Below, one piece after another: positions 27,960-36,686 of a stretch of DNA of 64,000 bases. Positions within the stretch are counted from its first letter, which is position 1; every line of letters starts with the position of its first letter. The DNA comes from Nocardioides agri (GTDB lineage: Bacteria > Actinomycetota > Actinomycetes > Propionibacteriales > Nocardioidaceae). The stretch is from positions 747,708-811,707 of the forward strand of contig NZ_JACEIC010000002.1 in the NCBI RefSeq assembly GCF_013778305.1, read 5' to 3'. Position numbers and translations under genes: made by a program. The notes beneath the pieces were generated by a model that was given only the letters and a program-made list of their open reading frames with translations, searched no databases and was not told the DNA's origin.

Positions 27960-28976
27960 ATGAAGGCAGCAGTCGTCACCAGCTTCACCGAACCCCTGGA
28001 GATCCAGGACCGCGCGGTCCCGACGCCGGGGCCGGGACAGGTACTGGTCCGCATCGAGGCCAGCGGCCTGTGCCACACCGACATCCACGCCGCGCACGGC
28101 GACTGGCCGGTCAAGCCCACGCCGCCGTTCGTGCCCGGCCACGAGGGCGTCGGCATCGTCGAGGCGCTCGGCGAGGGCGTCACCCAGCGCGCGGTCGGTG
28201 ACCGCGTCGCGCTCCCCTGGCTCGGCCACGCGTGCGGCCACTGCGACCACTGCGTCGCCGGCTGGGAGACGCTGTGCGAGGAGCAGCAGAACACCGGCTA
28301 CTCGATCGACGGCGGCTTCGCCGAGTACGCCGTCGCGGACGCGACCTACGTGGTGCCGGTGCCCGAGGGCGTCAGCCCCCGGGACGCGGCGCCGCTGACC
28401 TGCGCGGGCGTCACGACGTACAAGGCGATCAAGGTCGCGCACATCCGTCCCAGCGAGCGCGTCGCGGTCTTCGGCATCGGCGGCCTCGGCCACCTGGCCG
28501 TGCAGTACGCCCGCCTCGTCGGCGGCGTCGTCATCGCCGTCGACGTCGAGGACGACAAGCTCGAGCTCGCCGCCGAGCTCGGCGCCGACCACGTCGTCAA
28601 CGCGCGCACGACCGACCCGGTCGCCGCGATCGAGGCGCTCGGCGGCGCCGACGTCGCGGTCGTCCTGGCCGTCATCCCGTCGGTCTTCGAGCAGGCCTTC
28701 GCTGCGCTGCGGCGCGGCGGCCGGCTCGTCTGCGTCGGCCTCCCGCCCGAGACCGACGGCCCGATGAGCCTGCCGATCTTCCCGACCGTGCTCAAGGGCA
28801 TCTCGGTGATCGGCTCGATCGTCGGGACCCGCCAGGACCTCGCCGAGGTCTTCGAGCTGCACGCCCGCGGCCGCACCCGCGTCGTCGCCGAGACCCGCAA
28901 GCTCGACGAGGTCAACGGCGCGATCGACGACGTGCTCGGCGGCCGCGCACCCGCGCGGATCGTCTTCGAGTTCTGA
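27960..28976 (+). CDS. zinc-dependent alcohol dehydrogenase (AdhP type)
   Basis: A 338-residue MDR enzyme. Catalytic zinc ligands are in GLCHTDIHAAHGDW, PGHEGVGIV and the later Cys of PLTCAGVT; the structural zinc site is CGHCDHCVAGWETLC. The nucleotide-binding motif is FGIGGLGHLAVQYA. Enzymes of this class interconvert primary alcohols and aldehydes with NAD(H). The ribosome site GAGGAG lies 6 nt upstream. It is in the ppdK operon, followed 13 bp later by a Usp gene. A fermentative or redox-balancing role at low oxygen fits the cluster but is inferred. Confidence 0.9.
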   Translation: MKAAVVTSFTEPLEIQDRAVPTPGPGQVLVRIEASGLCHTDIHAAHGDWPVKPTPPFVPGHEGVGIVEALGEGVTQRAVGDRVALPWLGHACGHCDHCVAGWETLCEEQQNTGYSIDGGFAEYAVADATYVVPVPEGVSPRDAAPLTCAGVTTYKAIKVAHIRPSERVAVFGIGGLGHLAVQYARLVGGVVIAVDVEDDKLELAAELGADHVVNARTTDPVAAIEALGGADVAVVLAVIPSVFEQAFAALRRGGRLVCVGLPPETDGPMSLPIFPTVLKGISVIGSIVGTRQDLAEVFELHARGRTRVVAETRKLDEVNGAIDDVLGGRAPARIVFEF

Positions 28977-28989
28977 GGGAGGCACGGCC

Positions 28990-29802
28990 ATGTCCACCAG
29001 GTACGACGAGCGTCCGGTCGTCGTCGGGATCCACGACCACGACGTCGACGACGCGTTGAGGTACGCCGTGCAGGAGGCACGGCGCAACGGCTGCGGTCTG
29101 TGGGTGGCGCACTCCCACGACGCCGGCAGGTCGGTGGACGTGGCCGTGCTGGACCGGGCGGTCGCCCGGGCCGGCGAGCTGGCCGGACCGGACGTCCCGG
29201 TGACCGGCCGACACGTGGCCGGGGTGCCGGTCGAGTCCGTGCTGGTGGCCTTCCCCGAGGCGCGCACCGTGGTGCTGCGCCACCGGGACGTCCTGCACCT
29301 GCTCCGCACCCTGACCTCCGACGTCGCGGCCGCGATCCACACTCCGGTGGTGTGCGTGCCGCAGCACTGGGCCGCGGCCGAGCCGGACCGGCGGCCGGTC
29401 GCGGTGGGCGTGGAGCACCTGTCCACCGCCGGTCCGCTGGTGCGCGCCGCCGCCGAGGAGGCGTCCGGGCGCGGGGTGCCGCTGCGGGTGGTGCACGTCC
29501 GGAGCATCCGGGGCCAGGCAGACCCGATCCTCGAGAGTGAGGCACACGACGACCTCGACGAAGCCGTCGCCACGTGCGGCGCCACCGTCCCGGTGACCGT
29601 CGAGGTGGACCACGGCGAGGCGACCGAGACCCTGCTCGCGATCGCCCGCGAGTCGCAGCTGTTGGTGCTCGGGCGCAACGAGCCCCGCGCCGGCGTCGGG
29701 TGCCGGATGGGCCGGGCGGCCCGATCGCTGCTCCACGACAGCGCGGCGCCGCTCCTGGTCCTCCCGCCGCCGCAGCCAGTGGCGGTGCTGGCCTCGCGCT
29801 AG
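28990..29802 (+). CDS. tandem universal stress protein
   Basis: A 270-residue protein with two UspA-like halves. The first (about 8-128) is degenerate, and the second (about 137-262) has RPVAVGVEHLSTAGPLVRAAAEEA and LLVLGRNEPRAGVGCRMGRAARSLLHDSAAPLLVLPP. The nucleotide-binding glycine motif is only partly kept (GRNEP...GRAARSLL). It follows the alcohol dehydrogenase by 13 bp with GAGGGAGG upstream and is the last gene of the ppdK operon. Its stop overlaps that of the convergent phosphatase gene by 4 bp, leaving no room for a separate terminator. Confidence 0.82.
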   Translation: MSTRYDERPVVVGIHDHDVDDALRYAVQEARRNGCGLWVAHSHDAGRSVDVAVLDRAVARAGELAGPDVPVTGRHVAGVPVESVLVAFPEARTVVLRHRDVLHLLRTLTSDVAAAIHTPVVCVPQHWAAAEPDRRPVAVGVEHLSTAGPLVRAAAEEASGRGVPLRVVHVRSIRGQADPILESEAHDDLDEAVATCGATVPVTVEVDHGEATETLLAIARESQLLVLGRNEPRAGVGCRMGRAARSLLHDSAAPLLVLPPPQPVAVLASR

Positions 29803-30362
29803 GAGTTCCAGCGCTGCAGCACGGGCTCCTCGCGCTCGAAGCCGAGCACCGACACGGTGGCGGTGTCGAGGCGGAAGTGCCGGCCGTCGGTCACCGGAAG
29901 CCCCAGCCAGCGGGCCGCGAGCCCACGCAGCGCGTGGCCGTGCCCGAACACCAGCGTGCGGCCGTCCGCGGCGCGCACCCGCTCGACCACCCGGTCGAGG
30001 CGGGCCTGCACCGCGGCGGCCGTCTCGCCGCCCGGCGTCGGGTGGGACCAGATCGTCCACCCCGGGTCGTGCTCCCGGATCTGCGCCGTCGTGACGCCCT
30101 CGTAGTCGCCGTAGGCCCACTCGACGAGGTCGTCGTCCACGTCGGCGCCGGCGAAGCCCGCGAGCTCCGCCGTACGCCGGGCGCGGGTCCGCGGGCTCGT
30201 GAGCACCTGGGCGAACTCGACGTCCGCCAGCCGGTCGGCGAGACCGCGCGCCACCTCCTCCCCCTCCGGCAGCAGGGGCAGGTCGGTGGTCGAGGTGTGC
30301 CGGCCGGCGACGCTCCACTCGGTGGCGCCGTGCCGGACCAGCCAGAGCTCGTCGTCGGTCAC
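29799..30362 (-). CDS. histidine phosphatase family protein
   Basis: A 187-residue phosphoglycerate-mutase-like protein. The catalytic RHG motif is LVRHGATEWS near the N-terminus, with further active-site elements SPRTRARRTAEL, EWAYGDYEG and VFGHGHALRGLAARW. Such enzymes hydrolyse phosphate monoesters; substrates range from sugar phosphates to pentose or nucleotide phosphates and cannot be predicted. It lies downstream of the flavin oxidoreductase gene on the same strand with a 16-bp gap and converges on the Usp gene with a 4-bp overlap. Confidence 0.88.
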   Translation of the reverse strand: MTDDELWLVRHGATEWSVAGRHTSTTDLPLLPEGEEVARGLADRLADVEFAQVLTSPRTRARRTAELAGFAGADVDDDLVEWAYGDYEGVTTAQIREHDPGWTIWSHPTPGGETAAAVQARLDRVVERVRAADGRTLVFGHGHALRGLAARWLGLPVTDGRHFRLDTATVSVLGFEREEPVLQRWNS

Positions 30363-30378
30363 GCCCCCATTAGACCGG

Positions 30379-31398
30379 TCAGCGCCAGCCGAGGGCAGGG
30401 GCCAGGTGCTCGAGCACGGCCTCCAGCACGTGCGCGTTGTAGTCGACGCCGAGCTGGTTGGGCACGGTCAGCAGCAGCGTGTCCGCGGCCGCGATCGCCT
30501 CGTCCTCGGCGAGGTCCTTCACCAGCTGGTCGGGCTCCCCGGCGTAGGACTTGCCGAACCGCGCGATGCCGCCGTCGATGTGGCCGACCTGGTCCTGGCT
30601 GCGCGACTCGTGGCCGAAGTAGGCGCGGTCGAGGTCGCTGACGACCGGGAAGATGCTGCGGCTGACCGAGACCCGAGGCTCGCGCTGGTGGCCGGCGGCC
30701 TTCCAGGCATCGCGGAACCGTTGGATCTGCTCGGCCTGGAGCTGGTGGAAGGGGACGCCGGTGTCCTCGGTGAGGAGCGTCGAGCTCATCAGGTTCATGC
30801 CCTGCTCGGCGGTCCACTCGGCGGTCGCCCGGGTGCCCGCACCCCACCAGATCCGGTCGCGCAGGCCCTCGGCGTACGGCTCGATGCGCAGCAGGCCCGG
30901 CGGGTTGGGGAACATCGGGCGCGGGTTCGGCTGGGCGAACCCCGTGCCCTCGATGACGTCGAGGAAGACGCGGGTGTGGTCGCGCGCCATCTCGGCGTGG
31001 TCGGAGCCCTCGCCCGGCTCGTACCCGAAGTAGCGGAACCCGTCGATCACCTGCTCCGGTGACCCCCGGCTGATGCCGAGCTGGAGTCGACCCCCGGAGA
31101 TCAGGTCGGCGGAGCCGGCGTCCTCGGCCATGTAGAGCGGGTTCTCGTAGCGCATGTCGATGACGCCCGTGCCGATCTCGATCCGCTCGGTGCGCGCGCC
31201 GACGGCGGCCAGCAGCGGGAACGGCGAGGCGAGCTGGCGAGCGAAGTGGTGCACCCGGAAGTAGGCGCCGTCGGCACCCAGCTCCTCGGCGGCCACCGCC
31301 AGGTCGATCGACTGCAGGAGGGCGTCGGCCGCCGTGCGCGTTTGGGACTGCGGCGACGGCGTCCAGTGGCCGAAGGACAGGAACCCGATCTTCTTCAT
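30379..31398 (-). CDS. LLM-class flavin-dependent oxidoreductase
   Basis: A 339-residue bacterial luciferase-like protein starting MKKIGFLSFGHWTP. Family features are DGAYFRVHHFARQLASPFPLLAAVGARTERI (seen here as RVHHFARQLASPFPLL), TGVIDMRYENPLYMAEDAGSADLISGGRLQLGISRGSPE (as GRLQLGISRGSPE), and the TIM-barrel ending. Enzymes of this class use FMN or F420 and oxidise varied substrates. The ATG at 31398 is followed by a strongly family-like N-terminus. A 12-bp TTGA/TCAA inverted repeat lies in the short divergent region upstream, suggesting a local repressor. Confidence 0.87.
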   Translation of the reverse strand: MKKIGFLSFGHWTPSPQSQTRTAADALLQSIDLAVAAEELGADGAYFRVHHFARQLASPFPLLAAVGARTERIEIGTGVIDMRYENPLYMAEDAGSADLISGGRLQLGISRGSPEQVIDGFRYFGYEPGEGSDHAEMARDHTRVFLDVIEGTGFAQPNPRPMFPNPPGLLRIEPYAEGLRDRIWWGAGTRATAEWTAEQGMNLMSSTLLTEDTGVPFHQLQAEQIQRFRDAWKAAGHQREPRVSVSRSIFPVVSDLDRAYFGHESRSQDQVGHIDGGIARFGKSYAGEPDQLVKDLAEDEAIAAADTLLLTVPNQLGVDYNAHVLEAVLEHLAPALGWR

Positions 31399-31416
31399 GT
31401 CTCTCCCAACAACAAG

Positions 31417-31428
31417 TTGAAGCCTCAA
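31417..31428. promoter_or_regulatory. TTGA-agcc-TCAA inverted repeat
   Basis: A short inverted repeat, in a locally AT-richer stretch, 18 bp upstream of the LLM oxidoreductase start and 26 bp before the Usp start. It resembles MarR/HxlR-type half sites; too short to be sure. Confidence 0.3.
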
Positions 31429-31454
31429 TCTTCCCGACGTGGCACGCTGTCCCC

Positions 31455-31871
31455 ATGTCCGATGCGGGTACGCACACCATCGTCGTCGGCTACGTGCCGA
31501 CTCCAGAAGGCCTCGCGGCCGTCGACTACGCCCTCTCCCATGCACAGGCGAGCGGCAAGGCGCGCATCGTGCTGGTCAACTCCGGCGCCCACGGCCGCGA
31601 CTCCGATCCGAAGTTCGCCTCGGCGGAGGACCTCGACGCCCTCGCCTCGCGGTTCGCCGAGGCCGGGCTCGAGCACGAGATCCGGCAGACGCCGCAGGCG
31701 CTCAGCCCCGCCGAGGAGATCCTCGCCGCAGCCGATGACACCGACGCCGACCTCATCGTGATCGGGCTGCGCCGGCGCTCGCCGGTCGGCAAGCTCTTCC
31801 TGGGCAGCAGCTCCCAGCAGGTGATCCTCGACGCCGCCTGTCCCGTCGTCGCGGTGAAGCGGCCCGGCTAG
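31455..31871 (+). CDS. single-domain universal stress protein
   Basis: A 138-residue UspA-fold protein. HTIVVGYVPTPEGLAAVDYAL opens the domain, and ADLIVIGLRRRSPVGKLFLGSSSQQVILDAACPVVAVK carries the complete G-2x-G-9x-G-(S/T) type ATP-binding segment (here read as GKLFLGSSSQQVILDA). It is the most canonical of the three Usp proteins in the window. It diverges from the LLM oxidoreductase, and its stop overlaps the stop of the convergent hydrolase gene by 4 bp. Confidence 0.88.
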   Translation: MSDAGTHTIVVGYVPTPEGLAAVDYALSHAQASGKARIVLVNSGAHGRDSDPKFASAEDLDALASRFAEAGLEHEIRQTPQALSPAEEILAAADDTDADLIVIGLRRRSPVGKLFLGSSSQQVILDAACPVVAVKRPG

Positions 31872-32596
31872 AGCTCGAGCCGCTCGACCAGGAACTGCCG
31901 CCGCTCCAGGACGGCTGCCCCGCTGCCCAGGCGGTGGTCACGTCGGCGGTAGCTCACCGCCCGGGCCCGCGGTGCGGCCGCGGCGTACGCATGCGGGACC
32001 TCGGGCCTGACGTACTCGTCGTGCTGCGCCCACTGGAGCAGCAGGCGGTCCTGGCAGGCGGCCGCGCCGCGGAGCGGGTCGACGTCGTCGAAGCCGGCGG
32101 CGTAGCCGGCGTCGGGCTCGCCGTGCGGCCAGTAGGTGAGGAACCAGTGCTCCCAGCACACGTCGGGCGTGATCGCGACGACCGCCCGGGCGCCGAGGCC
32201 CTGGCCGGCGAGCGTGTACATGGCTCCGTAGTCGTGGCCGACGACGCCGACGCGGTCCGGATCGGCGTCGGCGGCCGAGGTCAGCGTCCGCAACGCGGCG
32301 GCCACGCGTTGCAGCTGGTCACCGACCGCGGCGTGGTCCGCGGCCGTGCCGTCGGGGTCTGCGTGCCAGGGGAAGTGCCCGTCGGGCAACAGGGAGACGC
32401 ACCCGAGCGTCGCCATCTCGACCGCCTCGGCGAGGTACTGCGAGCGGTCGCTGCGCTCGTCGCCCAGCCAGTGCAGCCAGAGGACGGCGGCCCGGACCGC
32501 GGCCGGCTCGCCCGGCCGCACGACGTACGCCGGCCGGTCGTGCCCGGGCGGCGTCACCTCCTCGACGAGGACGGGCGGCGCGGCAGCATCAGGCAT
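31868..32596 (-). CDS. dienelactone-hydrolase-like alpha/beta hydrolase
   Basis: A 242-residue alpha/beta hydrolase. AVLWLHWLGDERSDRSQYL gives the oxyanion loop region and RVGVVGHDYGAMYTL the nucleophile elbow, which reads G-H-D-Y-G: Asp is in the nucleophile position rather than Ser or Cys, as in haloalkane dehalogenase or epoxide hydrolase elbows. A late Asp/His pair (QHDEYVR and RDHRLG) completes a possible triad. Start ATG 32596 or 32608. Upstream the sequence TTGACGTTATAC could hold promoter elements. The substrate is unknown. Confidence 0.75.
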   Translation of the reverse strand: MPDAAAPPVLVEEVTPPGHDRPAYVVRPGEPAAVRAAVLWLHWLGDERSDRSQYLAEAVEMATLGCVSLLPDGHFPWHADPDGTAADHAAVGDQLQRVAAALRTLTSAADADPDRVGVVGHDYGAMYTLAGQGLGARAVVAITPDVCWEHWFLTYWPHGEPDAGYAAGFDDVDPLRGAAACQDRLLLQWAQHDEYVRPEVPHAYAAAAPRARAVSYRRRDHRLGSGAAVLERRQFLVERLEL

Positions 32597-32686
32597 GCCG
32601 ACGAGCATGCCGACATCACGGTATAACGTCAATAGCCGGTGACGATCGACAGGGTCCGCTCGCGCGCACGGACGTAGGCTGAGGTC

Positions 32687-33028
32687 GTGCACCGGATCTT
32701 CGGCACCAGCGTCGCCTCCGTCTACCCCCACTACGTGACGAAGGTGGAGAAGAAGGGGCGCACGAAGGACGAGCTCGACGAGGTCATCCGCTGGCTCACC
32801 GGGTTCGACGACGCCGAGCTCGAGAGGCACCTCGCCGACGAGACCACCTTCGCCGACTTCTTCGGCCAGGCGCACCTCAACCCCAGCGCCGCCCTCATCA
32901 CCGGCTCCGTCTGCGGGGTCAAGGTCCAGGAGGTGGAGGACCCGCTCATGCGGCAGATCCGCTACCTCGACAAGCTCGTCGACGAGCTCGCGAAGGGCCG
33001 GCCCATGGAGAAGGTGCTCCGCGGCTGA
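32687..33028 (+). CDS. DUF2200 family protein
   Basis: A 113-residue protein with the DUF2200 pattern: [57 protein letters not shown] and [22 protein letters not shown]. The family is widespread and uncharacterised, sometimes acquired singly across phyla. It starts at a GTG with a GAGG-like site and stands alone between a divergent hydrolase and a convergent DUF305-like gene. No function can be stated. Confidence 0.88.
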   Translation: MHRIFGTSVASVYPHYVTKVEKKGRTKDELDEVIRWLTGFDDAELERHLADETTFADFFGQAHLNPSAALITGSVCGVKVQEVEDPLMRQIRYLDKLVDELAKGRPMEKVLRG

Positions 33029-33062
33029 CCGCTCGAGCACCCGCGGCCGCAGGACCGTCCAG

Positions 33063-33584
33063 CTACGCGAGCCGCACCAGGGGCGGGGTCCCCCCACCGG
33101 GCACGGGTCCTGGCGCCAGGCGGCCGAGCGCGCCGAGATAGCGGCAGTTGGCACGGATCGTGGCTTGCGCGACGCGCCGACTCGCCGGGTCGAAGCCTTC
33201 GATCATCTCGGTGCGGGCACTGGCGATGGCACCTTCGGCATGGGCGATCAGGCTCTCGATGAGGCGTCGGTCGACCTCGGTCCCGCTCAGGGGAGGCAGA
33301 TCGCTGACCGCGACGGCAGCGAGGTGCGAAGGCGTCGTCGGGTCGGCGTGGTCGAGGCCCTCGCGCCCGCCCCACCCCTTCAGCATCGAGGCGAGCTCGC
33401 CGATGACGTCCTCCTGCATGGCTCGCGCCCGGAGGGCGACGGCCCGCACGTCGGCGTCGTTGGCCCAGGTCGCCGCCAGGTCGCTCGCCGCGCGCGCGTC
33501 CCGCCCCGCGAACAGTGCCCGCCGGACGTAGCGAAGGTCGGCGTCGTTGAAGTCGCGCTGCTCTGCCGCGGGTGCGATCACCAC
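33063..33584 (-). CDS. DUF305-like protein with lost histidines
   Basis: A 173-residue soluble helical protein. Two related halves are visible: FNDADLRYVRRALFAGRDARAASDLAAT with MQEDVIGELASMLKGWG, and DRRLIESLIAHAEGAIASARTEM with AQATIRANCRYLGALGRL. The spacing resembles DUF305 (ferritin-like), but the usual HH motif of the first helix is replaced by GRDAR and only one His (IAHAEG) remains in the second. The GTG start has AGGAGAG upstream. The gene follows the GT4 gene directly. Assignment to DUF305 is tentative. Confidence 0.6.
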   Translation of the reverse strand: MVIAPAAEQRDFNDADLRYVRRALFAGRDARAASDLAATWANDADVRAVALRARAMQEDVIGELASMLKGWGGREGLDHADPTTPSHLAAVAVSDLPPLSGTEVDRRLIESLIAHAEGAIASARTEMIEGFDPASRRVAQATIRANCRYLGALGRLAPGPVPGGGTPPLVRLA

Positions 33585-33585
33585 A

Positions 33586-34767
33586 TCACTCTCCTGCTCT
33601 GTCGATGACTGCCGGCGCAGTGGCCGACCTCGAACGCGTGGGGGACGCGACCAGACCCGACGTCCCGCTGGGTCGTCTCGCCGGCGGCACCGCCGACGGG
33701 AGGCTGACCAGCCTCTCCAGCTCCTGGACCACCCGGAACGGCGTCATGGTCGGGTCGGCGCGCAGGACGCCGAGGAGCCCGTCGACGGACTGGCCGACCG
33801 TGAAGCACTGGGCGGCCGCGTGCCGCTCCGCTGCAGAGACGCGATCCCGCGAGAGAGCATCGATGATCCCGAGCGCCAGGGCCTCGGAGTTGTCCGCCTC
33901 GACCAGCTGCAGGGCGCCGCACTGGGTCTCGGGCAGACCACCGTCGTCGGAGGCGACCACCCGGGCGCCCGCGTGCTGGGCCTCGATGGAGACGATGCCG
34001 AACGTCTCGTGCCAGTACTGCCCGTTCGACGGCATCACCACGACGTCGTGGTCGGCCATGAGTGCCGCCATCGATGCCGGAGTGCTCCGCGCCGCGACGA
34101 GGTCGACCCGCGGGTGCTGGCGGAGCATCGACTCGATGATGTGACCCTGCGGCTTGTCCGCGCCGGCGGTCGTGACCGTGAAGAACATGGAGGGGTCGTC
34201 GTCGATCAGGTCCGTGTGCAGCATCGAGAGGAACGTGTAGATCCCCTTCTCCGGGCTCAACCGCCCCGCGTAGAGCACCCGCCGTCGCCCCGGCGTCGGC
34301 ACCGTCCGCGGCTGGCTGCCGAAGACCGGCTCGGCGAAGGGGTAGACCACGTGGACGGTCGCCACGTCCACGTCGAGGAACGACGCCCACAGCTGAGCGG
34401 CGTACGCGCTGGTCGCGATCAGGATCCGGTCCCGGGTCGCTTGCACCACCGCGTCCCGGCGGCTCACGCGCAGCGGCGGTGGGACGTGCAGGATCTGGTA
34501 CGCCGTGCGCCGGGTCGCGACGTACGGCGCCTCGCTGACGAAGACGACCGTGTCATCCAGGTCGCCGACGTCGGCGAGATGGGCGATCGCGAGGAACGGG
34601 ATGTCGACGAACTCGTCTCGGCCGTCGTCGAGGCCGACGCCGATCGTGATGATCCGCGCGTCGATCCCGCGCCGGTTCAGCTCCCGCACCTGGCCGACGG
34701 TGTAGTTCTCAGACCCGCCGGTGCCGGCCGGGAGTCGCTCGCCCGGAGACCAGACGAAGGAGATCAC
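33586..34767 (-). CDS. GT4-family glycosyltransferase
   Basis: A 393-residue GT-B enzyme. The N-terminal acceptor loop is GTGGSENYTVGQVRELNRRG; the donor domain has VLYAGRLSPEKGIYTFLSML and HETFGIVSIEAQHAGARVVASDDGGLPE, with the E-x7-E motif common to GT4 sugar transferases. The C-terminal 60 residues are disordered and rich in P, S, R. It begins at GTG 34767 without a clear ribosome site, so the start could be leaderless or lie elsewhere. The sugar and acceptor are unknown. It is followed at once by the DUF305-like gene. Confidence 0.82.
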   Translation of the reverse strand: MISFVWSPGERLPAGTGGSENYTVGQVRELNRRGIDARIITIGVGLDDGRDEFVDIPFLAIAHLADVGDLDDTVVFVSEAPYVATRRTAYQILHVPPPLRVSRRDAVVQATRDRILIATSAYAAQLWASFLDVDVATVHVVYPFAEPVFGSQPRTVPTPGRRRVLYAGRLSPEKGIYTFLSMLHTDLIDDDPSMFFTVTTAGADKPQGHIIESMLRQHPRVDLVAARSTPASMAALMADHDVVVMPSNGQYWHETFGIVSIEAQHAGARVVASDDGGLPETQCGALQLVEADNSEALALGIIDALSRDRVSAAERHAAAQCFTVGQSVDGLLGVLRADPTMTPFRVVQELERLVSLPSAVPPARRPSGTSGLVASPTRSRSATAPAVIDRAGE

Positions 34768-35046
34768 CGCGCACGGCCGAGGCGCGTGCCCGGCGACCGA
34801 TGCTCATGGCGCGATGTCGTGCACTGTCGAGATCTCATCTCGATGCCGCCTCACGTTGCTGCTGGCACCAGGATCGCGTGGTGCCGTAGACCACGGCACG
34901 ACGGTCCAGCACTGGCAGTCTTGCTCTCGACTGTAGCCCAGCGCCGCAACCGCAGCGCCGCAGGTAGACAGGCGGCGTACGGTGGACTCAACTGAACGGC
35001 GATGAGGACTCCATCCGGACCCCGTGCCGCGCGAGAGGCGGACGGC

Positions 35047-35706
35047 ATGTCGGCGACCAAAATGGCTCTTCCGGTCCCCTGCCAGCCAGCGCATCCCCAC
35101 CTCCGAGACATCGTCGCCCGAGTGGCGGTCAGCGTCGCGGTCGCCGTGGTCGCACCGGCGGTGCTGTTCGCGACGACGCTCGTGGTCGTCAGCCTCACCG
35201 CCGCCGTGGTGGTCGCGCTGGCCTGGATGACGAGCACCATGTGCTGGCGGAAGGCGACCAGGCGGCCCGTCTCGGGGCTGCTCGTGCTGGCCCTGGGGAT
35301 CATGACGGTCAAGACCGCGTTCATGCTCGCCACGGGTAACGCGTTCATCTACTTCCTGCAACCGGTCGTGGTCGACCTCGTCGTCGCCACGGTCTTCCTC
35401 GGGTCGCTGTGGTCCGCCGTTCCGGTCGTGGCCCGCCTGGCTCCGGACTTCTACCCCGTCGACGCCAGCCTCGCTGCGCGACCTGGGGTCCGGAGCCTGT
35501 TCCGCGGGCTCACGCTCTTCTGGGGCATCGTCATCCTCGCGAAGGGCTCGCTGACGCTCGGCCTGCTGATGTCTCTCTCGACCGTCGACTTCGTGCTGAT
35601 CAAGGGCAGTGCGATCCTCACGCTGACGCTGCTCGCGATCGTCACGACGGTCGCGTGGTCGGTGTCCGTGGCGCGCCGGGAGGGGCTGCTCCCGGTTGCC
35701 CGGTGA
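35047..35706 (+). CDS. VC0807-like integral membrane protein
   Basis: A 219-residue protein with about six hydrophobic segments (VAVSVAVAVVAPAVLF, LVVVSLTAAVVVALAW, GLLVLALGIMTVKTAF, VVVDLVVATVFLGSLW, LFWGIVILAKGSLTLGLL, ILTLTLLAIVTTVAW). The run PVVVDLVVATVFLGSLW and the FYPVDASLAARPGVRSLFR loop resemble the VC0807 family of uncharacterised inner-membrane proteins. The ATG at 35047 is preceded by GAGAGG; an ATG at 35002 would add 15 residues. Function unknown. Confidence 0.7.
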   Translation: MSATKMALPVPCQPAHPHLRDIVARVAVSVAVAVVAPAVLFATTLVVVSLTAAVVVALAWMTSTMCWRKATRRPVSGLLVLALGIMTVKTAFMLATGNAFIYFLQPVVVDLVVATVFLGSLWSAVPVVARLAPDFYPVDASLAARPGVRSLFRGLTLFWGIVILAKGSLTLGLLMSLSTVDFVLIKGSAILTLTLLAIVTTVAWSVSVARREGLLPVAR

Positions 35707-35714
35707 GCCCGAGG

Positions 35715-36527
35715 TCAGGAGTCGCCGCGCAGACCCTGCTTCTCCAGCCATTCCAGTGAGGCCGTGGCGACGTCCTTCCAGCCGCTGTCGATGACCAGCG
35801 AGTGACCACGGTCCTCGAACTCGAGCAGCTCGGTGACCGCCAGTGAGTCGCGGTACTGCTTGAGCGTCGACTTCGTGATCACCTCGGGCACGGTGTGGTC
35901 CTTGCCGCCCATGATCAGCAGCAGCGGGCCGCGGTCGTCGTTGTGCGTGTTGACCGCAGCGGGTGAGTGCAGGGAGAAGTTCGCCGCGGCGGCCTCGAAC
36001 AGCGGCTTCCCGGGCGCCGGGATCGTCCAGGCCTCGTGCAGCTGGTCGGACTCCTCGGCGCTCACGGCGTTGCCGAAGCTGTAGCGGAACTGCTCCGGGG
36101 TGAGCGAGACGGCCTTGTGCTTGTTCGCCGGGTTCTTGAAGACCGGCAGGGTGGCCCGCAGCGACGACAGGGGCAGGGGCAGCACGCCCTTGATCTGGGC
36201 GGCGTCGATCGCGATGGCCGCGTCCGCGGCGTCCATGCCGAGCAGCTTCTCGGAGATCATGCCGCCGAAGGAGTGCCCGACCAGGATCGGCTTGCGATCC
36301 AGCCCCTCGAAGATCCGCAGGTAGTGCGCGACGACGTCGTCGATCCCCTTGTCGGCGATCGCGTCGGGGTTCTGCCGGGAGTCTTCGACCGTCTCCCCGT
36401 CCCCGGGCCAGCCCGGCGCGACAGCGGCGTAGCCGGCCTCGTGGAAGAGGTCGACCCAGGGCTGCCACGAGTTCGCGTGCAGCCAGAGGCCGTGGATGAA
36501 GACCACAGGGCGTCGGGTGTCGGTCAT
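35715..36527 (-). CDS. alpha/beta hydrolase
   Basis: A 270-residue alpha/beta hydrolase. FIHGLWLHANSW gives the oxyanion HG, LVGHSFGGMISEKL the Ser nucleophile elbow, GGKDHTVPE the acid and EDRGHSLVIDSGW the catalytic His. It resembles a widely distributed group of esterases/peroxidase-like hydrolases with no settled substrate. GGAGGAG precedes the ATG at 36527. It diverges from an SDR gene, and the shared upstream region holds a perfect 14-bp palindrome. Confidence 0.88.
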   Translation of the reverse strand: MTDTRRPVVFIHGLWLHANSWQPWVDLFHEAGYAAVAPGWPGDGETVEDSRQNPDAIADKGIDDVVAHYLRIFEGLDRKPILVGHSFGGMISEKLLGMDAADAAIAIDAAQIKGVLPLPLSSLRATLPVFKNPANKHKAVSLTPEQFRYSFGNAVSAEESDQLHEAWTIPAPGKPLFEAAAANFSLHSPAAVNTHNDDRGPLLLIMGGKDHTVPEVITKSTLKQYRDSLAVTELLEFEDRGHSLVIDSGWKDVATASLEWLEKQGLRGDS

Positions 36528-36589
36528 GGGATGCTCCTCCGTCTCGGGGTGGTACAGCGATCCTGGCGCGGACGACGTGCCGCGGGCTT

Positions 36590-36603
36590 CAGTCACGTGA
36601 CTG
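36590..36603. promoter_or_regulatory. perfect 14-bp palindrome, likely operator
   Basis: CAGTCACGTGACTG is self-complementary with no spacer and lies between the divergent hydrolase (start 36527) and SDR (start 36687). A related half site, ACTCAGTCA, occurs about 40 bp to the right. This is a plausible binding site for a dimeric regulator such as the nearby LuxR protein or an unlinked TetR. Confidence 0.5.
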
Positions 36604-36686
36604 TCCTTGTCGGCGCCCGCGCGCCGTCGACGACTCAGTCATCCGACGCAAGACGCGGACAGGTCGTCGCTCCTAGCGTCCTCGGC

